Part shown: in pieces, positions 8,895 through 12,641 of the stretch
Position numbering within the stretch: position 1 is the first letter of the stretch
Layout: every line of letters starts with the position of its first letter
From: Beroe ovata
Taxonomy: Eukaryota; Ctenophora; Nuda; Beroida; Beroidae
Reading direction: 5' to 3'
NCBI GenBank assembly: GCA_946803715.1
Contig: CAMPET010000385.1
Location: 22,683-35,323, forward strand
Length of the DNA: 12,641 nt
Notes under the pieces: generated by a model
What the model was told of the DNA's origin: nothing
What the model saw: the letters and a program-made list of their open reading frames with translations, nothing else
Databases searched by the model: none
Position numbers and translations under genes: made by a program

Positions 8895-8993
8895 TCACAG
8901 AGAGTACGAAAGATGGGGGATGCTGACGAAAGCGGTTCAGGAGGTTGGTTTGGAAGCGTGGGGAACTACATTAGCAAATCCTTATACTGGTAG
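2399..8993 (+). CDS. ARMC1: ARMC1 orthologue, ten coding exons, complete
   Basis: Ten exons (listed separately) join in one frame to give 284 residues plus TAG; human ARMC1 is about 282. Residues 1 to about 105 match the armadillo-type N-terminal region (LRDLSKDPQNR, LEALKYLA, GMIQSLQ). Residues about 125-215 match its ferredoxin-like HMA-type domain (AFFLGQNNKNAK, VRGIISFTYD, KNENGEE); no metal-binding CXXC is visible. Residues 225-245 are an acidic linker with PDYLPEE, and the end GGWFGSVGNYISKSLYW matches the conserved aromatic tail. Known of the family: in vertebrates ARMC1 associates with mitochondria and the MIB/DNAJC11 network and affects mitochondrial distribution. The same role here is inference. 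The ATG at 2399 is chosen because the match begins within a few residues of it and an in-frame TAG lies at 2387-2389. Human ARMC1 has roughly ten extra N-terminal residues. All junctions are GT-AG and phase-consistent. Homology is judged from remembered family sequence, not an alignment. Confidence 0.93.
2658..2791 (+). CDS. ARMC1: ARMC1 coding exon 2 (residues 32-76)
   Basis: The acceptor TTTTCAG ends at 2657 and the donor GTAAAA starts at 2792. It encodes GLVLCLGNEDPNIILTSLEA, then LKYLA and GMIQSLQ. This block follows the human ARMC1 armadillo segment closely, with Asn and Pro after the GL.L core, then LxALxYLA, then GMxxSLQ. It ends in phase 0. The short ORF that begins inside this exon (2636-2821) is its partial read-through and is not a separate gene. 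Confidence 0.93.
2912..3021 (+). CDS. ARMC1: ARMC1 coding exon 3 (residues 77-112 and two bases of codon 113)
   Basis: The acceptor TTCCACAG ends at 2911 and the donor GTGAGT starts at 3022. It encodes TLSSHENAEVVCAAEDIHNT followed by a basic, less conserved stretch (AAQKQK). This matches the last helix of the armadillo region and the linker to the HMA-type domain. The preceding intron is 120 bp. The exon leaves two bases (GT) that pair with the first base of exon 4. Confidence 0.88.
3022..3795 (+). other. ARMC1 intron 3
   Basis: 774-bp intron between exons 3 and 4. It is AT-rich, and I see no repeats, nested gene or convincing extra exon. Short open frames on the minus strand here (for example 3046-3258) show no protein signature. 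Confidence 0.8.
3796..3865 (+). CDS. ARMC1: ARMC1 coding exon 4 (residues 113-136)
   Basis: The acceptor CTCCTGCAG ends at 3795. Using the next AG, two bases later, would give an immediate stop, so the first AG is required. It encodes VKGVPSATGRGAFFLGQNNK then NAK, matching the family FFLG..NK.AK block that opens the HMA-type domain. The donor GTGCCC at 3866 is weak but keeps phase 0 with exon 5. The preceding intron is 774 bp. Confidence 0.87.
3976..4026 (+). CDS. ARMC1: ARMC1 coding exon 5 (residues 137-153)
   Basis: A 51-nt exon between the acceptor TTTGCAG (ends 3975) and the donor GTAAGT (starts 4027). It encodes VYLIEINGVFTSSDEQA, the first beta strand and turn of the ferredoxin-like domain. 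Human ARMC1 has a similar VVLHIDGL segment here. Phase 0 at both ends. The preceding intron is 110 bp. Confidence 0.9.
4027..4688 (+). other. ARMC1 intron 5
   Basis: 662-bp intron. Its only notable content is the 48-nt hairpin at 4455-4502. The 85-codon and 60-codon frames that overlap the hairpin on opposite strands have no recognisable protein features. Confidence 0.8.
4455..4502. repeat. Perfect inverted repeat, 18-bp arms, 12-nt loop
   Basis: CCACGGATGTGTAGTGTG at 4455-4472 is matched by its exact reverse complement at 4485-4502. It lies within intron 5. The arms are shorter than a typical microRNA precursor, so a cruciform or simple hairpin is the safer reading. Confidence 0.85.
4689..4790 (+). 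CDS. ARMC1: ARMC1 coding exon 6 (residues 154-187)
   Basis: The acceptor CTTCTCACCAG ends at 4688 and the donor GTGAGG starts at 4791. It encodes VKDELLKVRGIISFTYDKLK followed by QRYTVRTRGDVAAE. This is the best-conserved part of the family, corresponding to the helix and strand pair with ExLLKxxGxISFT. Phase 0 at both ends, so it could be skipped in frame, though loss would break the domain. Confidence 0.93.
5056..5166 (+). CDS. ARMC1: ARMC1 coding exon 7 (residues 188-224)
   Basis: A strong pyrimidine-rich acceptor (CTCTCTTTTCTCAG) ends at 5055 and the donor GTATCA starts at 5167. It encodes KLVHQINKVKGISASHIVKN then ENGEEVALKYNAAHDAE, the last helix and strand of the HMA-type domain. Human ARMC1 has the same VxxxxGEE signature. 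The 135-codon frame covering this exon (4816-5223) is mostly intron read-through. Confidence 0.92.
5167..5282 (+). promoter_or_regulatory. Intron 7 E-box cluster and 15-bp direct repeat
   Basis: CACGTG occurs at 5171, 5193 and 5209 in this 116-bp intron; a fourth is at 5381 in intron 8. The third lies in a perfect 14-bp palindrome, ACGACACGTGTCGT (5205-5218). GTGTCGTTGTAACGT occurs at 5212-5226 and again at 5231-5245, a 19-bp period. CACGTG is the core bound by bHLH-ZIP factors; binding here is inference. Confidence 0.45.
5283..5345 (+). CDS. ARMC1: ARMC1 coding exon 8 (residues 225-245)
   Basis: The acceptor TTTCCCTCTACAG ends at 5282 and the donor GTAGGT starts at 5346. It encodes NVPDYPDYLPEEDDEYDSSG and a Lys. 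The family motif xxPDYLPEDE is present, here preceded by an additional PDY that makes a small PDYPDY duplication. It forms the acidic linker between the HMA-type domain and the C-terminal tail. Phase 0 at both ends. Confidence 0.92.
6540..7035 (-). pseudogene. Decayed antisense coding sequence of unknown family in ARMC1 intron 8
   Basis: On the minus strand a frame opens just after a TAA (7036-7038) and runs to 6757, encoding a charged, protein-like sequence (for example WDVIPSKKRKVVQDIITKF). Near 6757-6775 the coding-like sequence moves to another frame. There it continues with HLNEVAMALSRRFNEEALEN, one in-frame TAG (6672-6674), then GVKKGDKFVIEGEDWNSIL, and a terminal TAG at 6540-6542. One frameshift and one nonsense codon between two good stretches suggest a dead gene or transposon fragment. 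Upstream minus-strand pieces, including a 48-codon open stretch at 7320-7463 (FNRRLEDQNTDFNYQQVDRL), may be more of the same relic. I do not recognise the family; codon conservation has not been tested. Confidence 0.42.
7436..7487. repeat. Two abutting 27-nt perfect palindromes (13+1+13)
   Basis: 7436-7462 has arms ATGAGCCTACTAC and GTAGTAGGCTCAT around a single C. 7461-7487 has arms ATTTCACGTAGTA and TACTACGTGAAAT around a single G. They share two bases, and both have TAGTA or its complement next to the centre. They could be paired protein-binding sites, twin hairpins or the scar of a foldback element. Confidence 0.85.
8001..8010. promoter_or_regulatory. CLEAR-type E-box GTCACGTGAC
   Basis: The 10-bp palindrome GTCACGTGAC equals the CLEAR consensus recognised by TFEB/MITF-type factors in animals. 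It is in intron 8, and intron 7 has a near copy (ATCACGTGAC, 5169-5178). A regulatory role is only inferred from the motif. Confidence 0.35.
8153..8172. repeat. 20-bp perfect palindrome
   Basis: TGTACACTGTACAGTGTACA is its own reverse complement. The adjoining sequence (8143-8152) adds further GTAC-type symmetry. Part of it (GTGTACACTGTAC) recurs in the loop region of the intron 5 hairpin near 4471-4483. Confidence 0.8.
8573..8599 (+). CDS. ARMC1: ARMC1 coding exon 9, 27-nt microexon (residues 246-254)
   Basis: A pyrimidine tract TTTTCTCTCTCTCTCAG ends at 8572 and the donor GTGAGT starts at 8600. The 27 nt between them encode GSNSSYSIQ. The signals are strong and phase 0 is kept on both sides. 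No family conservation can be claimed for this Ser-rich linker, so the call rests on splice signals and phase. It may be an alternatively used cassette, because exon 8 also joins exon 10 in frame. Confidence 0.68.
8600..8900 (+). other. ARMC1 intron 9, A/C-rich and pyrimidine-poor at its 3' end
   Basis: 301-bp intron with a good donor (GTGAGT). It is made of ACAAACA and ACAGACAG-like sequence followed by the (CAA)n tract and a bare ATCACAG acceptor. If retained, it reaches an in-frame TAA about 50 nt after exon 9. Confidence 0.75.
8758..8892 (+). repeat. (CAA)45 microsatellite
   Basis: 135 nt of CAA triplets with two single-base interruptions, CAG at 8794-8796 and CAC at 8803-8805, then 29 uninterrupted units. 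It ends eight bases before the exon 10 boundary. The polyasparagine, polythreonine and polyleucine frames seen here on both strands are artefacts of the repeat. Confidence 0.97.
8901..8993 (+). CDS. ARMC1: ARMC1 coding exon 10 (residues 255-284 and stop)
   Basis: Encodes RVRKMGDADESGSG then GWFGSVGNYISKSLYW and TAG. The GG(S/A)W..xxxNxxSxSxYW ending is the diagnostic C-terminus of ARMC1. The acceptor ATCACAG ends at 8900 directly after a (CAA)n tract with no pyrimidine tract, which is unusual. It is the only nearby AG that keeps phase 0 with exon 8 or exon 9. Start position is therefore somewhat less certain than the coding frame. Confidence 0.88.
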   Translation, partial: RVRKMGDADESGSGGWFGSVGNYISKSLYW

Positions 8994-9022
8994 TAGTTGA
9001 ATGACAAAAAACATAGCTTGAT

Positions 9023-9038
9023 CGCGTGACGTCACGCG
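9023..9038. promoter_or_regulatory. 16-bp palindrome with a full CRE (TGACGTCA)
   Basis: CGCGTGACGTCACGCG is perfectly self-complementary and contains the consensus CREB/ATF site. A second ATF-like site with TGACGCA follows at about 9045. They sit 30-60 bases after the stop codon, so they could act as an enhancer or belong to an unannotated promoter; function is inferred. Confidence 0.4.
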
Positions 9039-9325
9039 TTAGTGATGACGCATCATATCTGGTGCGTGATTACACATACACACACGCTTCACACACATAT
9101 ACACACACGAACTTCCTGACAATGTGGTGACTCGATGAAAATTGGTGTTGTGGAATCAACGATGTGCTAAACCGTAAACAGTCATCCTTAATTAAAGTTT
9201 ATTATTGATTTGTTACTATATTTAAAACGATGATTCGTCTATTTGATTTAAGTACATGGGAAGCTGTGAGTTGTTATTTCTGGGTTATCGTTGTTTTCTT
9301 TACTTAGACACGTTGTGGATTGTTG

Positions 9326-9331
9326 AATAAA
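9326..9331 (+). terminator. Candidate polyadenylation signal AATAAA
   Basis: Canonical hexamer 333 bases after the ARMC1 stop, followed by GT-rich sequence (GAGTTTGTGAGTTTTT) that resembles a downstream element. Confidence 0.6.
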
Positions 9332-9586
9332 GAGTTTGTGAGTTTTTACTATAATATCGGATTTGTTTCCCTACGTACACTCAGTCTTTTCTATAAGAAA
9401 CTCTCTATAAGAAACTGAGCCTAGGATTTCCGAAAATTTAAGAAACTTAGCCTAGAATTCAGGAAAAATTAAGAAACTCCGTTGAACTACAATTAAGAAA
9501 CTAAGAAACTTTGAGCCTAGAATTCTCAAATTTGAGTACATTATCCTAGTACAACGATAATTCTATCAGCAGAAAACGTCTGGCTT

Positions 9587-9605
9587 CTGGGGGCTGCGCC
9601 CCCAG
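9587..9605. repeat. GC-rich hairpin inside the MITE
   Basis: CTGGGGGC, loop TGC, GCCCCCAG, followed by ACCCCCA, which could also pair with the G tract. It stands out sharply from AT-rich surroundings. Confidence 0.8.
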
Positions 9606-9687
9606 ACCCCCACGCCTTCACTTTGAACTGTATTTGACATATCTGCCACTTCTGATCAGCATTTTGAGAACACCTATGGTTTATAAC

Positions 9688-9716
9688 ATCTCAACAAAGT
9701 ATAACTATGTTGAGAT
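9688..9716. repeat. 9-bp stem hairpin inside the MITE
   Basis: ATCTCAACA at 9688-9696 pairs exactly with TGTTGAGAT at 9708-9716 across an 11-nt loop. Confidence 0.7.
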
Positions 9717-9858
9717 TTTGACGGAAGTAATTTTAGAAAATTGATATAGGAAGCAGGAATAAGAAACCAGTTAAGAAACTTGTAGGCTCAAAATCGCGGA
9801 AAAATAAGAAACCTCTAGCCTAGGATTTCTATAAGTTTCTTATAAAAAACTGAGTGTA

Positions 9859-10403
9859 TCGAAACTTTCTTATTGGATAAACAGCACCCTAGTATAGATA
9901 ACTCATCCATCCACGATTCACTAGATTTCCAAATGACTAAGCTTTTATTTATGATAGCGCAGTGTCGTTGTTGTAAATTTTATTTGATATTCTGTTAAAT
10001 ATAGTGACCCGGTTTCTTCTAAAACCCAATTACACAATTCGGTCACAGTATTGTAAATGCTTTGCCGCACGCGCATAGGCTGTTTCATATGATGAGTTGC
10101 GCGCAAATGCACGTGCACGAATTTTCTTTCTGTGGATAATGTAGAATTTGAAAAAGTCAGTGTATTTGACCGATGCACGAGGAACGATAACTTTAAATGC
10201 GTGATAGGAGATCAGATGGAGTGAAATTATAGGTAGAGAGATAACTGGGTGTTGAAATTCATTCGTGTTGATCATTTTCATTGTACTCAATATTTACCGA
10301 GACGTTTTCTCATAGGATATGGCAGTTGGGGCTCATTAGAGTGGGCTCATGTGGAGGTACTGATTACGTGGCGATGCTTGGCCCAGCTGACTCGAGCCGC
10401 AAT
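9859..10403. other. Intergenic, no gene recognised
   Basis: AT-rich with a CpG-containing patch near 10060-10120. Two overlapping minus-strand frames (77 and 86 codons) have no recognisable motif and overlap in different frames, which argues against both being real. Confidence 0.55.
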
Positions 10404-10435
10404 GAAATTCTCGACAGGGTCTATCATCGATAGAC
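10404..10435 (-). repeat. Copy D of the dispersed dyad repeat, inverted
   Basis: On the minus strand it reads GTCTATCGATGATAGACCCT then GTCGAGAATTTC. It contains a perfect 7-bp dyad, GTCTATC around GAT with GATAGAC. It lies more than 8 kb from the other three copies, on the other side of ARMC1. Confidence 0.7.
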
Positions 10436-10966
10436 AGATGTGTAGATAGAGCGGCTATCGGCATGCAGGAGAACGGGCTAATCATGGAGGGTGTGATGTG
10501 GCGGTATGTTCATGTTGATTCACTTTTCTCGCCTGTTTTGACTTAGTCGTATATTTCTCGCTTTATCATTCGTGTCTTTTCTATAGCTTTAAGTTAATGG
10601 TCGTCCCCTGTTTCCACTTTGCCAGTTTTACCCCCTCCCTTTCCGTGTTGTATTTACTTTTCTCTTCCTTCCTGTCTAAAGACAGTCTGTCTCCTCACAT
10701 GGATGTTTCAACACAAGACATCACTCACACTCACCCAGCAGATAAGAACTTTTCTTTTTAGCACATTTTTCATGTAGTTATGAATATAGCATATTATAGT
10801 TCAGAGAAACTGAGCAATTTTGCTTTGCGTGTCAATATCCCAGGGGCTGGTCAGCCCGTGTTTAGATTTTCCTATCAACCATCCACTCTTACATCCCTTT
10901 CATTAAAGAGAGGGAAATCACATGGGATAATATAAATGGAGTTACCATGATATCTCCATTTATCAA
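10436..10966. other. Intergenic, no gene recognised
   Basis: Pyrimidine-rich patches (about 10600-10690), then AT-rich sequence. The only structures noted are a 10-bp stem hairpin at 10932-10963 (ATAAATGGAG with CTCCATTTAT) and a short GGGGCTGGTCAGCCC stem near 10842. Confidence 0.55.
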
Positions 10967-11087
10967 GGGGCTGGCAAGCCCCTCGCGGCATCTGTAGGAA
11001 ATGTTGACCGTGCGAGCAAAAAGGGCCCGAAGGGCCCTTTTTGCGAGCTCGCTCACCGAGGCGGCCCGAAGGGCCGACTCGGTGAGC
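10967..11087. repeat. Cluster of three GC-rich hairpins, two with GAA loops
   Basis: Hairpin 1, 10967-10982: GGGGCT, loop GGCA, AGCCCC. Hairpin 2, 11016-11044: 13-bp arms GCAAAAAGGGCCC and GGGCCCTTTTTGC around GAA. Hairpin 3, 11051-11087: 17-bp arms starting GCTCACCGAG with one mismatch, again around GAA. Hairpins 2 and 3 share a GGCCCGAAGGGCC core. The regularity suggests selection for structure or a repeat family; the function is unknown. Confidence 0.8.
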
Positions 11088-11503
11088 TTTGTGCGTTTAT
11101 GTAACGCGCGAAAAGCTGCGGCGCTTGCCAGACCCTACTATATGTTTTACATCATGAACTCTACACATACGCGATAAGACTTGAGACATCTAGCATCAAA
11201 TTGTCAACTCTCAGTGCAGTTTCGTTTTACACATCGGCAAGAGCTGAGCGCACACTTTGATCACTTTATCGAATCACTCAGGTTTACCCGTGCCTTATTC
11301 ATCTTACGGGAGTTGCACCTATCCTAATGATATAAAATAGCAGTATCCATGCATTTAAATCTATTTTTCCCACAGTAAGAAACTTTTCAGTACTCATTCT
11401 TGACTATTGAGTCGATAATGTGCTATTTTAGTAAGGGAAAAATAAGCAAAATTCTTAGTCATCTGGGAAAAAATTCCGTTGAAAGGTTTTAGTGTTTTAA
11501 TCA
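11088..11503. other. Intergenic, no gene recognised
   Basis: AT-rich sequence without repeats or a protein-like frame that I could identify. Confidence 0.55.
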
Positions 11504-11855
11504 ATTATAGTCAAAAACAATTGAAATTGGTTGGGTTTCGCAGCCACTTAGTAGTTCCCCTAAAATACTGTGATAAGTTGGGTAAGTATGAGCTTAGTTC
11601 CTCGCCCATCCGTGGCGGTGCCATTTCGTTGCAAGAACTCACCTCGAATATCGGAACCAAATTGATGATGTTAGGCGTGTATCTGCCTAATTGATGCCCT
11701 TCGAACATAAGAGTGTCAGGCTGAGTTTCTTTCCTGTAACTTCAGCTCACCGCCACGGATGGGCGAGGAACTAAGCTCATACTTATCACAGTATTTAAGG
11801 GGAACTACTAAGTGGCTGCGAAACCCAAACAATTTCAATTGTTTTTGACTATAAT
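11504..11855. repeat. Long inverted repeat (foldback), arms 117 and 108 bp
   Basis: The left arm 11504-11620 and right arm 11748-11855 are reverse complements, apart from a 9-bp indel (an extra TGGGTAAGT-like segment in the left arm near 11578-11587) and about two substitutions. A 127-bp spacer separates them. A transcript would fold into a long, nearly perfect hairpin. The 71-codon and 65-codon frames on opposite strands here are products of the symmetry. Origin could be a foldback transposon or a local inverted duplication. Confidence 0.92.
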
Positions 11856-12004
11856 ATCACTCATTTTCGTGGCAGCTAAGTGGATTACTTAATTGACTAA
11901 GGTCTTGCGCACGCGCAGGTGTTCAGCTTTCATTTCCAGTTTCAATCACTGCATCCCACTGGCCACTTTGTTTGTTTGACCACTGTTTATTTGTTTGACG
12001 AGCA

Positions 12005-12530
12005 TTACCATTTCCCTTCAAAAAGAGCTGCGTCTACCGTTCTTAGCTTTCGAGATATGCGCGATAATTGGTTAATTGGCCAATTAGCTAATAAGGTAGT
12101 AATAGATTAACGAAATTATAGACTTCAAAAAAAGAGCTCATGCAATGGTATCGTATCCCGTCAAAATTGAACGTCTACCTATCTTAGTTTTCGAGCTATG
12201 TACAATAATTACATTAATTGGCTAATTAACTAATTAATTGGTGATAGGTGGACGACATTATCGACTTCAAAACAAAGGGCTCATACTATGGTATCATATC
12301 TCTTCATAAAAAACGTCTATCTCTCTCAGTTTTCGAGGTATGTACGATAATTAGTTTAATTGGGCAATTAAATAATTAGGTGGTAACATATGAACAAAGT
12401 TATGGAGTCTGAAACAAAGAGTGGGTGCAATAGTATCATATCCCGTCAAAAAGAAACGTCTAAATCTCTTAGTTTTCGAGATATAGTCGTTAATTACTTT
12501 AATTGGCCAATTAACTAATTAGCATATCAA
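12005..12530. repeat. Tandem satellite, four diverged units of about 142 bp
   Basis: The marker CGTCTA followed by a TTAG.TTTCGAG block occurs at 12031, 12172, 12314 and 12457, giving spacings of 141, 142 and 143. Each unit also has an AT-rich dyad of the form TTAATTGGCCAATTA and a TATC.TATCCCGTCAAAA block. Units differ by scattered substitutions. The 63-codon frame at 11919-12110 runs into it and is not a gene. Confidence 0.88.
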
Positions 12531-12641
12531 TAGAAAATTTTTTCATATAGCCTAGTGCACGCTCCTTGTCCCAAGCTTTCATATGCCGTTTCGATCATGT
12601 CTCTATCTTTTATGGTTCTCGAGTTTACTCAATTACCGTTT
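12531..12641. other. End of window, nothing recognised
   Basis: Unique-looking sequence after the satellite, cut by the window edge. Confidence 0.5.

Larger units (their letters stand above)
8994..9350 (+). other. ARMC1 3' UTR (extent inferred)
   Basis: Follows the TAG. It contains a palindromic CRE site, a short CA-rich microsatellite (about 9071-9108) and an AATAAA at 9326-9331. The true cleavage site cannot be read from sequence alone, but no other convincing polyadenylation hexamer lies closer to the stop codon. Confidence 0.55.
9378..9856. mobile_element. MITE candidate, Tc1/mariner type (TA duplication)
   Basis: The left end CACTCAGTCTTTTCTATAAG and the right end (reverse complement CACTCAGTTTTTTATAAG) form inverted termini of about 25 bp, both continuing AAACT. 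TA flanks each end (9376-9377 and 9857-9858), the duplication typical of Tc1/mariner. The 479-bp interior has no transposase but carries many AAGAAACT and AGCCTAG(G/A)ATT subrepeats near both ends, a GC hairpin (9587-9605) and a second hairpin (9688-9716). Identity as a MITE is inferred from these ends; copy number in the genome is unknown. Confidence 0.65.

Noticed and set aside
8690-8993. Frames of polyasparagine, polythreonine and (minus strand) polyleucine
   Set aside because: They are translations of the (CAA)n microsatellite. Only the last part of the plus-strand threonine frame, from 8901, is coding, as ARMC1 exon 10.
11479-11708. Overlapping 71- and 65-codon frames on opposite strands
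   Set aside because: Both lie in the inverted repeat and its spacer; neither has protein features.

Overview
The window looks like nuclear DNA from an animal with an AT-rich, intron-rich genome. An early-branching metazoan such as a sponge would fit, but the sequence does not decide this. Evidence for a eukaryote: one gene is split by nine GT-AG introns, long open frames are absent elsewhere, and simple repeats, satellites, foldbacks and a MITE-like element are plentiful. I see no operons, bacterial promoters, tRNA or rRNA genes, or CRISPR arrays.

The only intact gene I can support is an ARMC1 (armadillo repeat-containing protein 1) orthologue on the plus strand, coding from 2399 to 8993. 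I assembled ten coding exons: 2399-2492, 2658-2791, 2912-3021, 3796-3865, 3976-4026, 4689-4790, 5056-5166, 5283-5345, 8573-8599 and 8901-8993. They join in one frame to give 855 nt, or 284 residues plus a stop, against about 282 residues in human ARMC1. The protein has an N-terminal armadillo-type helical region, a ferredoxin-like (HMA-type) domain without a CXXC motif, an acidic linker with a DYLPE motif, and the conserved aromatic C-terminus ending in SLYW. In vertebrates ARMC1 acts at mitochondria, so this is probably a mitochondrial distribution or organisation factor.

Layout. 1-175: C-rich tract and G-rich 11-bp minisatellite. 176-2398: repeat-rich upstream DNA with a dispersed dyad motif (604, 1192, 1441, with a fourth inverted copy near 10404). 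2399-8993: ARMC1. Its 3.2-kb intron 8 holds a decayed antisense coding sequence (6540-7035), two abutting 27-nt palindromes (7436-7487) and a CLEAR-type E-box. Its last intron carries a (CAA)45 tract beside the final splice acceptor. 8994 to about 9350: 3' UTR with a palindromic CRE site and an AATAAA. 9378-9856: a TA-flanked Tc1/mariner-type MITE candidate. 9857-12641: no recognisable gene; it contains GAA-loop GC hairpins (11016-11087), a long inverted repeat (11504-11855) and a roughly 142-bp tandem satellite (about 12005-12530).

I found no clear new multi-gene system. The best leads are the unusual last splice acceptor beside a 27-nt microexon, the antisense decayed ORF, the long foldback, and the dispersed dyad motif.
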